DNA of 64,000 nucleotides, from contig MKWR01000031.1 in assembly GCA_001899855.1 (NCBI GenBank), forward strand, positions 186,001 through 250,000. Direction: 5' to 3'. Under the pieces are notes generated by a model. That model was given only the letters and a program-made list of their open reading frames with translations, searched no databases and was not told where the DNA came from. This document shows positions 20,114-31,289 of the stretch, in pieces (position 1 is the first letter of the stretch; each line of letters starts with the position of its first letter). Source of the DNA: Lysobacterales bacterium 63-13. GTDB taxonomy: Bacteria; Pseudomonadota; Gammaproteobacteria; Xanthomonadales; Rhodanobacteraceae. Both the position numbers and the translations under genes were made by a program.

Positions 20114-20977
20114 CTAGACCGCCGCCGCGCCGCCGACGATTTCCGAGATTTCCTGGGTGATCGCTGCCTGGCGGGCCTTGTTGTAGATCAGGGTAAGCGT
20201 GCCGATGGCCTTGGTCGCGTTGTCCGACGCGCTCTTCATGGCCACCATGCGCGCGGCATGTTCGCTGGCGAGGTTCTCGAGGGTTGCCTGGTAGACCAGC
20301 GACTCGACATAGCGCTTCAGCACGTGGTCGAGAACCGAAGCCGGATCGGGCTCGTAGAGATAGTCCCAGGAGTGTGTGCTGGTCAGCTCGTCCGAAGGCG
20401 GCAGCGGCAGCAACTGGTCGACCGTCGCCTTCTGCGTCATGGTGTTGACGAAATCGTTGTAGACCAGCGACAGGCGATCGATGCGGCCATCGGTGTAGGC
20501 ATCGAGCATGACCTTGATGACGCCGATCAACTGGTCGATCTGCGGCCTTTCGCCGAGATGGGTGACGCTGCCGACCATGTTCACCTTGAGGCGGCGGAAA
20601 TACGCACTCGCCTTCTGGCCGATGCAGACCATGTCCACTTCAACGCCCTTGTCCTGCCAGGCGCGGATCTGCCCGAGCAGGTTGCGGAACAGGTTGGTGT
20701 TGAGGCCGCCGCAAAGGCCGCGATCGGTCGAGACAATGACGTAGCCGACGCGCTTGATCTCGCTGCGCTCGACCATGAACGGATGCTTGTACTCGCTGTT
20801 GGCACGCGCAATGTGGCCAATGGCCTGGCGCATCAGCCGCGCATACGGGCGCGAGGCCTTCATCAGGTCCTGCGCCTTGCGGATCTTCGATGCCGAGACC
20901 ATCTCCAGCGCGCGCGTCACCTTGCGGGTGTTCTGCACGCTCTTGATCTTGGTTTTGATTTCTCTGCCGCCGGCCAT
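20114..20977 (-). CDS. atpG: ATP synthase gamma subunit
   Basis: A 287-residue central-stalk subunit of F1. It starts [28 protein letters not shown] in the usual way, with the family's long N-terminal helix. The C-terminal helix ends [38 protein letters not shown]. The Rossmann-like middle has [16 protein letters not shown]. It rotates inside the alpha3beta3 ring. Length is normal. The ribosome binding site is weak. Confidence 0.98.
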   Translation of the reverse strand: MAGGREIKTKIKSVQNTRKVTRALEMVSASKIRKAQDLMKASRPYARLMRQAIGHIARANSEYKHPFMVERSEIKRVGYVIVSTDRGLCGGLNTNLFRNLLGQIRAWQDKGVEVDMVCIGQKASAYFRRLKVNMVGSVTHLGERPQIDQLIGVIKVMLDAYTDGRIDRLSLVYNDFVNTMTQKATVDQLLPLPPSDELTSTHSWDYLYEPDPASVLDHVLKRYVESLVYQATLENLASEHAARMVAMKSASDNATKAIGTLTLIYNKARQAAITQEISEIVGGAAAV

Positions 20978-21002
20978 TGCTTCGCTCGCTTTGCTCGCTT
21001 CG

Positions 21003-21095
21003 TGGGAATCGGGAATAGGGAATCGGGAATGGTTTAAAGCGGAATTCCGGCGAACCGTGCTTTCACGATTCCCTACTCTCTATTCCCTATTCCCG
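21003..21095. repeat. inverted GGGAATN-heptamer repeat between atpA and atpG
   Basis: The left arm 21003-21032 has four clean units (GGGAATC, GGGAATA, GGGAATC, GGGAATG). The right arm 21067-21095 reads GATTCCC...CTATTCCCTATTCCCG. The arms are complementary across a centre of about 34 bases. It is the most regular of the three copies in the atp operon. Confidence 0.88.
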
Positions 21096-21102
21096 CCGGG
21101 TC

Positions 21103-22650
<1,548 letters not shown>

Positions 22651-22780
22651 TTTGGTTTCCCGGTTCGTGTACGGCCTTTGCCGCACGCGGATGTTTCAGT
22701 ATTGGGTTGTGCGGTGGGGAGTCAGCAGGCAAGGTGGTGGGCGCGATGCGCTCGCCGCCCACTGCCGGGTGCCCATGCGT

Positions 22781-23314
22781 TCACTGGACAAGCGCCTGTT
22801 CGAGTCGCGCCAGGCGGCCGCGCACCGAACCATCTATGACAATCTCGCCGGCGTCGATGACGGCACCGCCGAGCATCTTCGGATCAATCGACTGGCTCAG
22901 CTCGATGTCGCGATTGAAACGACGCTTGAGTGCCGCGCTGATCTTTTCCAGCTCGGCGGCTTCGACACGGGTCGCCGTACGCAGGCGCACTTTCAGGGTG
23001 CGTTCCGATTCCAGCTTGAGCTGCTCGAACAGCGCGCCAATCTCCGGCAGCGCCCACAGGCGGCCATTGTCGGCCAGCAGGCTGATGAAGCGGCCAAAGT
23101 CCGAATCGACCTTTTCGGCATGCGGCAGGAACAACGAGGCGAGTTCGCCCGCGCTCAGGCGCGGATTGCCAAGCAGGCCGACCACGCGCGGATCAGCCGC
23201 CACCTGTGCGGCGAAGGCGAGCTTTTCCGCCCAAGCTGCCAAGGTGCCTTTCGACACGGCAGTCTCGAAAGCGGCGCGTGCGTACGGTCGGGCCAGGGTC
23301 AGTGCGCTGGACAT
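22781..23314 (-). CDS. atpH: ATP synthase delta subunit
   Basis: A 177-residue peripheral-stalk subunit (OSCP). It starts MSSALTLARPYARAAFETA, typical of the family, and has the C-terminal motif DPKMLGGAVIDAGEIVIDGSVRGRL. It joins the b-subunit dimer to the top of F1. It starts 4 bases after the atpF stop, so translation is probably coupled. The gap to atpA (130 bases) lacks the heptamer repeats found further down the operon. Confidence 0.97.
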   Translation of the reverse strand: MSSALTLARPYARAAFETAVSKGTLAAWAEKLAFAAQVAADPRVVGLLGNPRLSAGELASLFLPHAEKVDSDFGRFISLLADNGRLWALPEIGALFEQLKLESERTLKVRLRTATRVEAAELEKISAALKRRFNRDIELSQSIDPKMLGGAVIDAGEIVIDGSVRGRLARLEQALVQ

Positions 23315-23318
23315 GGGA

Positions 23319-23789
23319 TCAGATCTCGCTCACGAGTTGGTCGAGCAGATCCTTGTGCGCATTGGCATCGATCTCGCGCTTGAGGATCTTTTCGGCACCG
23401 GCGACGGCCAGCGAGGCAACCTTGGTCCGCAGTTCCTCGCGGGCACGGTGCGCCATGCTCTCGATTTCGGCGGCGGCAATGGCTTTCTGCTTGGTGCCTT
23501 CGACGATGGCATCGGTGCGCGCCTTGTCGACGATCTGGCCGGCCTGCTGGCTGGCCTTGTCGATGATCGCGACGGCTTCGAGGCGAGCCTTGCGGATCTC
23601 GTCGGCGACGCGCGAATCGGCATCCGCGAGTTCCTGGCGGGCACGGTCGGCTGCAGCCAGACCTTCGGCGATCTTGGCCTGGCGTTCTTCGATTGCCGCG
23701 ATGATGTGTGGCCAGATGAATTTCATCACCAGCCAGACAACGGCGAAGAACACAATGCCCTGGATCACCAGAGTGATATTGGGAATCAT
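23319..23789 (-). CDS. atpF: ATP synthase b subunit
   Basis: A 156-residue protein with an N-terminal membrane helix (TLVIQGIVFFAVVWLVMKFIWP, given in parts: TLVIQGIVFFAVV then WLVMKFIWP). A long charged helical stretch follows (IAAIEERQAKIAEGLAAADR) and makes the right-handed coiled coil of the peripheral stalk. Length equals E. coli AtpF. It binds delta, encoded next. Confidence 0.97.
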   Translation of the reverse strand: MIPNITLVIQGIVFFAVVWLVMKFIWPHIIAAIEERQAKIAEGLAAADRARQELADADSRVADEIRKARLEAVAIIDKASQQAGQIVDKARTDAIVEGTKQKAIAAAEIESMAHRAREELRTKVASLAVAGAEKILKREIDANAHKDLLDQLVSEI

Positions 23790-23852
23790 TTTTCTTGCTC
23801 CTGCGTGACGGCGGCCGGGTGGCCGCCGCGCGGATGCCGGGTTAACGGATGA

Positions 23853-25416
<1,564 letters not shown>

Positions 25417-25484
25417 CTGGTTTTGCTCGAATGCTTGTTGGGATCACGGTCAGCCAGCAAAAATGCTGCCTGCAGAGCCGCCGA

Positions 25485-25514
25485 ATTGTATCAGCAGGTG
25501 TTTGGCAGTCGCAA
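25485..25514 (-). promoter_or_regulatory. candidate sigma-70 promoter of the atp operon
   Basis: On the minus strand TTGCGA (25514-25509) and TACAAT (25490-25485) are 18 bases apart, 4/6 and 5/6 matches to consensus. It lies 69 bases before the atpI GTG, in the 374-base gap shared with the + strand signalling genes. Confidence 0.55.
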
Positions 25515-25716
25515 CCGAGAAAACCCCTTGGGCGGCGCTGGATCGGCCCGGCAAGGGCATCGCTGGACAGGGGCAAGTCGACCCTGCTCCTCGCCCAGGC
25601 CCGATTGTGCCGGCACCGGGGACGCGCGCCGTGCGCAGCACGCTGGCTTTGCCCGCTCACTGCGTCCAATTGTCACCCCGCCCGTCGCATCGGCAGGGGC
25701 CTGCCGGCGCATTTGG

Positions 25717-25746
25717 TTGCCGCTGGCATGGCTGGCTCGGCATAAT
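25717..25746 (+). promoter_or_regulatory. candidate sigma-70 promoter of the FHA/STAS gene cluster
   Basis: TTGCCG (25717-25722) and CATAAT (25741-25746) with an 18-base spacer, 4/6 and 5/6 matches. It lies 44 bases before ATG 25791. The rest of the gap 25417-25790 is GC-rich with no gene or strong hairpin seen. Confidence 0.45.
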
Positions 25747-25790
25747 CAGGAGTCCGGGCTCGACCCCGCTGCGTCAGGGATCACGCTTCA

Positions 25791-26645
25791 ATGAGTCTAG
25801 CTGCCGATGCCTACCTTGAATTGCCGGCTGGCCAGGCTGTTTACGCCGAGGGCGATTCCGGATCGACGATGTACATCATCGAGGCGGGTACGGTCGATCT
25901 GCTGCTGGCGGCACGCGGAGCCGAGCCGATCGCCAGCTATGGCCCTGGTGACTTCTTCGGCGAGGCGTCGATGCTTGCCGAGCAGCCGCGCTTCTGCTCG
26001 GCCATCGTGCGCAAGCCGGTGCGCCTGCTCAAGATCGAGCGGGCCGGATTCGCCGACCTGCTCGCCCAGCAAGTCGAAATCGGCATTGCCATCATGCGCA
26101 AGCTGGCGCAACGCCACCAGCAATGCGAGTTGCGTCTGGCCTCCGCCCTGCTCGAAGCGGCGCAAAAGCGCAAGCCGGCCAGTGCCCCGCTTCGAGACGC
26201 CGCGCGCGCCGCGCCGGCGGCACCGGATGAAACCCTCCAGCAATCGGTGAGCCCGGAACCGCCGCCTTCGCGTACCACGATCGAGCCGCCGCGGGCATCG
26301 CCACCGGTCGCGAAATTGCGCGGCGGTTGTGCGCTGAAGCATGGCAAGGGCAGCGTGTTCGCGCTCGATCCTGCGCTCAACGAGTTTCTCGTCGGTCGGC
26401 CTGATCCGCGGGCCGGCATCAATCCGGAGATCGATCTCAGCGCGGTTGATCCGACGCGCAGCTTGAGCCGGCGGCATGCCAGACTGGTTCGCCAGGGCCA
26501 GCTTTTCTTCGTGCGCGAAGATGCGCGCACGGTGAACGGAACCTTTGTAAACAATGTGCGGATCGGAACCGGCGTCGACGTTCCGATCAAGCCCGGGGAT
26601 ACGCTGCGCTTTGGCGCGGTCGAGGTCGAATTTTCTGCCGCCTGA
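25791..26645 (+). CDS. cyclic nucleotide-binding domain/FHA domain protein
   Basis: A 284-residue cytoplasmic protein. The N-terminal cNMP-binding domain (about 5-115) has the phosphate-binding cassette GDFFGEASMLAEQPRF. A Pro/Ala-rich linker follows (about 130-190). The C-terminal FHA domain (about 195-284) has SRRHARL and VNGTFVNN, so the phosphothreonine pocket Ser and Asn are present. There is no DNA-binding helix-turn-helix, so it is not a Crp-type activator. It is likely a sensor/adaptor linking a second messenger to Ser/Thr phosphorylation. It is 19 bases before the next FHA gene. Confidence 0.85.
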   Translation: MSLAADAYLELPAGQAVYAEGDSGSTMYIIEAGTVDLLLAARGAEPIASYGPGDFFGEASMLAEQPRFCSAIVRKPVRLLKIERAGFADLLAQQVEIGIAIMRKLAQRHQQCELRLASALLEAAQKRKPASAPLRDAARAAPAAPDETLQQSVSPEPPPSRTTIEPPRASPPVAKLRGGCALKHGKGSVFALDPALNEFLVGRPDPRAGINPEIDLSAVDPTRSLSRRHARLVRQGQLFFVREDARTVNGTFVNNVRIGTGVDVPIKPGDTLRFGAVEVEFSAA

Positions 26646-26664
26646 CGCGGCTCGGAGACTGAAG

Positions 26665-27639
26665 ATGGTGAGTAGCCGCGAGTTGCCAGAGTCCCTGACC
26701 GGGGTGGATCTCGGTGTCATCGATGCGCTCAAGGCGCTCAAGGAAGAGGCCGATATCCTGCGCGGTCGCTTGGCCGGTCTCGAGTCGGTCAAATCCGATT
26801 TTGATCCGGCCGTGTTCAGTCGGGTCAATGCCGACTACGCGAAACAGCTGGCCGGCCTGGAAGCCAAGTCCGAGCCGCTGCGCCAGCAGGCGCGCGAGTC
26901 CTATGCGCGTTTGCGCGGCGCGCTGGCCGACATCAGCCACGCCCACGAGGCGGTCAAGCTGGATCGCCAGGAGATCGAACTGCGCCGCAAGCTCGGCGAG
27001 TTCAGCGAGGAGGAATACAAGAAGCGTCTGCAGGCCATCGAGACCTCGCTGTCCGAACGGGCCGTCGCCCACAAGCAGGGCGAGGCACTGCGCGGGCGCT
27101 TCCTCGAAGTGTTCGCCAGCGAAGAGGAGTTGCTGCAGGCGGTGCCAGCAGCGCATGCGGGTCCGGCGAGCACGCAGGAAATGCCGATCGCCGAGGATAT
27201 CGACATCCCCATGGATCTCGCCTCGCTGGACATCCCGGCCGCGCAGACGCAGATCCTGCAGGTGCTGAAGCTGCCCGAGCCACCCAAGGTGCCGGGCGCG
27301 CCTGCGGCCAAGCCGCCTGCATTCGGCGCGAGTGCGACGATGTCGCTGCGCACCGGTCGCCTGGTTCCGCAGAATCCGGAAGCCGGACGCACGGCCATTC
27401 CGCTTCCGCCCAAGCCGATTTCGATCGGTAGCGAAGCCAGCAACGAGATCCGCATTGGCGGGCCCGGTGTCGAACCCCAGCACGCGCGCATCTCGGTCGA
27501 TTCGCAGGGCTACACCTTGAGCGATCTCGGCAGCAAATCCGGTACGCGGGTGAATGCCGAGACCATCCAGCAACGCCTGCTGCGGCACGAGGATGTGATC
27601 CAGATCGGCATGGCCCGCTTCGTCTTCCGCGAAGGCTGA
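26665..27639 (+). CDS. coiled-coil protein with C-terminal degenerate FHA domain
   Basis: A 324-residue protein starting MVSSRELPESLTGVDLGV; GGAGACTGAAG before 26665 supports this start over upstream in-frame codons. Residues about 15-155 are charged and helical, likely a coiled coil (RQEIELRRKLGEFSEEEYKK). A Pro/Ala linker leads to an FHA-like fold (about 240-324) with LSDLGSKSGTRVN. The usual GR and S-x-x-H are replaced by GS and EPQH, so phosphothreonine binding is doubtful. It is one base away from the STAS gene and belongs to the same operon. Confidence 0.78.
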   Translation: MVSSRELPESLTGVDLGVIDALKALKEEADILRGRLAGLESVKSDFDPAVFSRVNADYAKQLAGLEAKSEPLRQQARESYARLRGALADISHAHEAVKLDRQEIELRRKLGEFSEEEYKKRLQAIETSLSERAVAHKQGEALRGRFLEVFASEEELLQAVPAAHAGPASTQEMPIAEDIDIPMDLASLDIPAAQTQILQVLKLPEPPKVPGAPAAKPPAFGASATMSLRTGRLVPQNPEAGRTAIPLPPKPISIGSEASNEIRIGGPGVEPQHARISVDSQGYTLSDLGSKSGTRVNAETIQQRLLRHEDVIQIGMARFVFREG

Positions 27640-27640
27640 G

Positions 27641-28144
27641 ATGGCGCTCGAGATCCGCGAGGAAACCATTGCCGAGGTGCGCGTGCTCGGCCTGACCGGG
27701 CGCCTGGACACCGATACCGCGGCCGATCTCGAGTTGGCCGCACAGGACCTGATCGACGCCGGGGCGCGCGATTTCATCGTCGACCTCGCCGGTGTCGGTT
27801 ATGTCAGCAGCGCCGGTTTGCGCGTCTTGCTGATGATCGGCAAGTCGATCGACGGCAAGGGCAGCTTGCGCCTGTGCGGCTTGAACGCAACGGTGCGCCA
27901 GGTTTTCGATGTCGCCGGTTTCACCCAATTGTTCGTGATTGGTGCCGACCGCAACGCCGTGCTGGCAAAGGCCAAGGCCAAGCCAGCAGTCACGGCTGCG
28001 GCTGCGGCTGCGGAATCAGGCAGGGACAATGCGCTTGCCCTCGCCGCAGCGAAGCTGCTGGCGGCGGAAAAATCCGCTTTTGCCGGGGCCAGAGTCGAGG
28101 CTGCCCTCGCCGCCGCTGCCTCGCGCCTGCTGGCTTTGGCTTGA
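27641..28144 (+). CDS. STAS domain protein (anti-sigma factor antagonist-like)
   Basis: A 167-residue protein. The STAS domain (about 1-108) includes DFIVDLAGVGYVSSAGLRVL, with the phosphorylatable Ser at 56 or 57. It has a C-terminal Ala-rich helical extension of about 55 residues that ordinary SpoIIAA/RsbV proteins lack. In partner switching, the unphosphorylated form binds an anti-sigma kinase; a PP2C phosphatase restores it. The phosphatase gene faces it 7 bases away. No kinase gene is in the window. Confidence 0.88.
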   Translation: MALEIREETIAEVRVLGLTGRLDTDTAADLELAAQDLIDAGARDFIVDLAGVGYVSSAGLRVLLMIGKSIDGKGSLRLCGLNATVRQVFDVAGFTQLFVIGADRNAVLAKAKAKPAVTAAAAAAESGRDNALALAAAKLLAAEKSAFAGARVEAALAAAASRLLALA

Positions 28145-28151
28145 GGCTTGC

Positions 28152-29684
28152 TCAGTCGCGACTGAGCAGGAGCAAGGTCAGGTCATCCGCGGCGGCCGCC
28201 GAGCCGACAAAGGCATCGACTTGCCGGTTGATTTCCGCAAGCAGCGCGGGTGCCTTGCCGGCACGCTGCATGGCTGCCTTGGCGCGCTCGATGCCGAACT
28301 GTTCACCATCCTTGTTCTGGGCCTCGTCGAGACCGTCGGTGTAAAGCAGCAGGCAGGCGCCGGGCGTCAGGGTGATTGTCGATGAGGCAAAGCGTGTCTG
28401 CGCATTCGCGCCGAGTGCGGCGCCGGGCTCGATGACCAGTTGTTCGACATAGCCGTTTGCCGCGCGCAACAGCGGCGCGGGATGACCGGCATTGGCAATC
28501 TCGATGCGGCCGCTGTCGACGTCGAGGGCAATGACCTGGGCGGTGACGAACATGCCGGATTCAAGCTCGTCGAGGAGCAGGATGTTCAGGGTGACCAGCA
28601 AGTCGAGTGGCGTGCCGGCCTGGTTTGCCAGCAGGCGCATGGCCATGCCGAAGCGGGCCATGACCAGGGCGGCGGATACCGCCTTGCCGGAGACATCGGC
28701 AATGACCATGCCGACGCGATCATCGGTAAAATGGAAATAATCATAATGATCGCCGCCGACCACGCGTGCCGGTACGTAGGCTTCGGCCAGCTCGTATCCG
28801 GGCAGGCGAATCGTGTTTTGCGGCAGGAAATGCTGTTGCACGCGGCGGGCGAGGAGCAGGTCGCGCTCGGCGACACGGCGATCCGGGTGGTTGCCGCGCT
28901 CGGCTTCGAGCAGGCCGGCAAGGACACTGGCAATGCCCTTGGCCAGCGAGCGGTCCATCGGGTTCCAGGTATCCGATCGCGCGGATTCGGCGACCACGAC
29001 GCCGAGCGTCTCGCCACCGAGGATGACCGGTGCGGCGAGGATTCCAGCCGGTGCGCGGGCGACGCCGAGCGGTTCAATGGCCGAAGCGCCACCGGCGACA
29101 CCATCGACATGACGCAGGCAAGCCTCGGCCAGGGCCAGGCTGACCGGGCGCTGCGCATCGGTGCTTGCCGCTTCCTGGCCATATTCGACCAGCTTGCGGC
29201 TGCCGGGGCGGGTCACGTACAGGCCGACCCGCTCGCAGCCGATGAAGCGCTCGCGGATGGCATCGAGAACCTGGCTGATCAATGCTCCGGCTGCCTCGCG
29301 CCGCGCCGGCAGCGCGGCAATCCAGGCCAGCAGATCGAGGCGCCCGACCAGTTGCGGGAAAGAGTTCTCCGCCCCCTGGCCCGTTGCCTGCGCATCGGTC
29401 GTGGTCACGCTCACGGCGACTTCACCAATGACCAGATCGACCGAGCCCTCGATGCGCAATTCGCCGCGCAAGGGCAGGCCGCGATGGAGGATGCCGTTGG
29501 CACTGCCGAGATCGTGGATGCGCCAGACGCCATCGCTGCCGCAGGTCACCTCGGCATGCCGGCGCGAGACCGTGGAGTCATCGATGCGGATGTCGCAATA
29601 CGCCCCGCGCCCGATCACTGCGGATTCGCTGAAACTGAATTGCTGGCCGGCGAGGGCACCGCTGGTGATGGTCAGGCTCGGCAT
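28152..29684 (-). CDS. FHA-GAF-PP2C (SpoIIE-type) protein serine phosphatase
   Basis: A 510-residue cytoplasmic protein. The FHA domain (about 1-95) has VIGRGAYCDI, SRRHAEV and SANGI, so it is intact. The GAF-like domain (about 115-275) starts LVGRLDLLAWIAALPARR. The SpoIIE/PP2C phosphatase domain (about 300-508) has VVGGDHYDYFH, VIADVSGKAVSAALVM and LLLYTDGLDEAQN, carrying the metal-binding Asp residues. It probably dephosphorylates the STAS protein encoded opposite. ATG 29684 (MPSLTITSGALAGQQF) is chosen; upstream in-frame codons run into the repeat cluster and are not conserved-looking. It is convergent with the STAS gene. Confidence 0.9.
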   Translation of the reverse strand: MPSLTITSGALAGQQFSFSESAVIGRGAYCDIRIDDSTVSRRHAEVTCGSDGVWRIHDLGSANGILHRGLPLRGELRIEGSVDLVIGEVAVSVTTTDAQATGQGAENSFPQLVGRLDLLAWIAALPARREAAGALISQVLDAIRERFIGCERVGLYVTRPGSRKLVEYGQEAASTDAQRPVSLALAEACLRHVDGVAGGASAIEPLGVARAPAGILAAPVILGGETLGVVVAESARSDTWNPMDRSLAKGIASVLAGLLEAERGNHPDRRVAERDLLLARRVQQHFLPQNTIRLPGYELAEAYVPARVVGGDHYDYFHFTDDRVGMVIADVSGKAVSAALVMARFGMAMRLLANQAGTPLDLLVTLNILLLDELESGMFVTAQVIALDVDSGRIEIANAGHPAPLLRAANGYVEQLVIEPGAALGANAQTRFASSTITLTPGACLLLYTDGLDEAQNKDGEQFGIERAKAAMQRAGKAPALLAEINRQVDAFVGSAAAADDLTLLLLSRD

Positions 29685-30070
29685 GATCGCGGCAGTGTCG
29701 CATGGCGGCCATCGAAGTTGAAATCCGCGTGCTGCCGGCCATTGCCGACAACTGCTCCTGCGTTGCAGGCATACAGGCCGTCCATGGCATCGCCTGCAAC
29801 TGCTCGGCAACTGCTCCTGCGTTGCTCTCGACGGCTGTTCCCGACGCCGTTCTACCGCATCCATCCATGGATGCGTACCTCCTGCATCCATGCAGTCGTC
29901 CTGCGTTGCAGGAATACAGGCCGTCCATGGCATCGCCTGCAACTGCTCCTGCGTTGCAGGCATACAGGCCGTCCATGGCCATAAAAAAACCGGACGGCGA
30001 TGCGTCCGGTTTGAATGCGTTGCGGAGAATCCGGGGAGGGCCGCAACGCTATCCGTGTTGCTGGAGGCGA
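29685..30070. repeat. repeat-rich spacer with three copies of a ~40-base element
   Basis: Three direct copies share CTGCGTTGCAGG(C/A)ATACAGG followed by CCGTCCATGGC, at about 29757-29786, 29900-29930 and 29950-29979. Copies 1 and 2 extend with ATCGCCTGCAACTGCTC. Between copies 1 and 2 lie shorter related pieces (AACTGCTCCTGCGTTGC near 29809) and a separate ATCCATGGATG/GCATCCATG palindrome-rich bit (29862-29893). Spacing is irregular, so it is not a CRISPR array. The phasin terminator sits at its right end. Confidence 0.85.
29983..30012 (-). terminator. rho-independent terminator of the phasin gene
   Basis: A 9-base stem (AACCGGACG 29988-29996 with CGTCCGGTT 30003-30011). On the minus strand it is followed by a run of seven or more T. 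It lies 59 bases after the phasin stop. Confidence 0.9.
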
Positions 30071-30463
30071 TTACTTGCCCGAAGCGGCCTTCTTCGCCGC
30101 ATTGACCTGCTTGGTCACGGCTTCGTTGGTGGCTTCGAACGAACCCTTGATCAGGTTGCCGATCTGCTCGTTGGTCTTCAGGGTCAGGCCGATCACTTCC
30201 TGGTTGGTGGCGTACAGCTTCTCGGCGGATTCCTTGGCCAGCTGGATACCCTTCGGCCAGATGGCCTTGGCGCCTTCGAAATCACGCACTTCGGAAGCCT
30301 CGGCCCAGAAAGCGCTGGAGGCATTGACATGGTTCTCGACAGCCTTCAACTGCAGGCCGGCGATGCTCTCGAAGCTGGCCAGCGCGACGCTCTGCGCCTT
30401 GACAGCGGCATCGGCAAAGTTCTTGCCGAGGGAAAGGAACTGCGAATTCATCTGCTCGTACAT
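30071..30463 (-). CDS. phasin family protein
   Basis: A 130-residue all-helical protein, MYEQMNSQFLSLGKNFADAAVKAQSVAL..., ending in an Ala/Lys-rich tail (NAAKKAASGK). It matches the phasin_2/PhaP family, which coats polyhydroxyalkanoate granules; family members are also found as general stress proteins. No PHA synthase is in the window. It has a good ribosome binding site (GAGGGAG), its own promoter and terminator, so it is monocistronic and probably well expressed. Confidence 0.88.
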   Translation of the reverse strand: MYEQMNSQFLSLGKNFADAAVKAQSVALASFESIAGLQLKAVENHVNASSAFWAEASEVRDFEGAKAIWPKGIQLAKESAEKLYATNQEVIGLTLKTNEQIGNLIKGSFEATNEAVTKQVNAAKKAASGK

Positions 30464-30499
30464 GGGGTAACTCCCTCTCTAAGAGTGTTGGTGAAATGT

Positions 30500-30528
30500 A
30501 CTCTAGCAAAGAGTTTGGTGCGTTGCAA
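30500..30528 (-). promoter_or_regulatory. candidate sigma-70 promoter of the phasin gene
   Basis: On the minus strand TTGCAA (30528-30523) and TAGAGT (30505-30500) are spaced by 17 bases, 4/6 matches each, and lie 37 bases before the phasin ATG. Confidence 0.5.
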
Positions 30529-30629
30529 CATAATCCGGCAAAGCTTGATGTAAGTGGTTCAGAAACCGTTGCAAATCATCAACATGTACATGGGGTTTCG
30601 ATGTGCGTATGCAATATCACCGGCGCAGG

Positions 30630-30992
30630 TCAGGCTTGCGGACCGGCGTAGCTGCAGCCGGATGTGCAGGTTTCGTGGATCACCACCCGAGCCAGCAGCG
30701 GCAGGCGTGGCTGCAGCGCGTTCCAGATCCACACGGCGAGGTTTTCGCTGGTCGGGTTTTCCAGTCCGGGCACGTCATTGAGATAGTGGTGATCGAGCTG
30801 GTCGAACAACGGCGCAAAGGCCGCTTTGACATCCGCGAAATCGCAGACCCAGCCCAGGGTCGGCTCGATTGCTCCGCGCAAGTGGATCTCGATCTCGAAC
30901 GAATGCCCGTGCAAGCGCGAGCACTTGTGCCCTTGCGGCACGCTGGGCAGGCGATGGGCCGCCTCGATGCGGAATTTCTTGAAGATTTCCAT
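30630..30992 (-). CDS. queD: 6-carboxy-5,6,7,8-tetrahydropterin synthase (QueD)
   Basis: A 120-residue T-fold enzyme. Zinc ligands are His13 in EAAHRLP and His28/His30 in LHGHSFE. The catalytic Cys is Cys24 in KCSRLHGH, and the C-terminal acid lies in [10 protein letters not shown]. It converts dihydroneopterin triphosphate to 6-carboxytetrahydropterin in the queuosine/deazapurine pathway. No other queuosine genes are close by. The 297-base stretch between this gene and the next (30993-31289) holds two T-runs (31173 and 31208) but no recognised gene or terminator. Confidence 0.93.
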   Translation of the reverse strand: MEIFKKFRIEAAHRLPSVPQGHKCSRLHGHSFEIEIHLRGAIEPTLGWVCDFADVKAAFAPLFDQLDHHYLNDVPGLENPTSENLAVWIWNALQPRLPLLARVVIHETCTSGCSYAGPQA

Positions 30993-31289
30993 GGGCTGTC
31001 GACATCATGCATAGGACGGCGAGTATCGCCGAATGCCAAGGATAGCGTCGTTATGACGAAAGCGCTTGCGGCGGGCTGCGTGGTGGATTCGGTCGCGGCC
31101 CCTTGATGGTTTTCGGGCGAGTGCCATCGGCCGCGAAGCTGGGGCTGTCACACCCCTTTGTAGCGCGGCACCCCTGCTTTTTTTCTCTGGCCGATTGGCG
31201 AACTGGTCGCTTTTTTGCGTCGCGACGCGGCGTATGGATCAAGAAGAAGGTCACCGGATCCGGCCTCGATTCATCATCAACGGAATGTG

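Noticed and set aside
29750-29979. CRISPR array
   Set aside because: Only three full copies, uneven spacing, no uniform spacers and no cas genes nearby.
31140-31240. Terminator or small RNA at the T-runs between queD and the serine hydrolase
   Set aside because: The T-runs at 31173 and 31208 have no stable stem before them on the + strand, and read as A-runs on the strand of the flanking genes.
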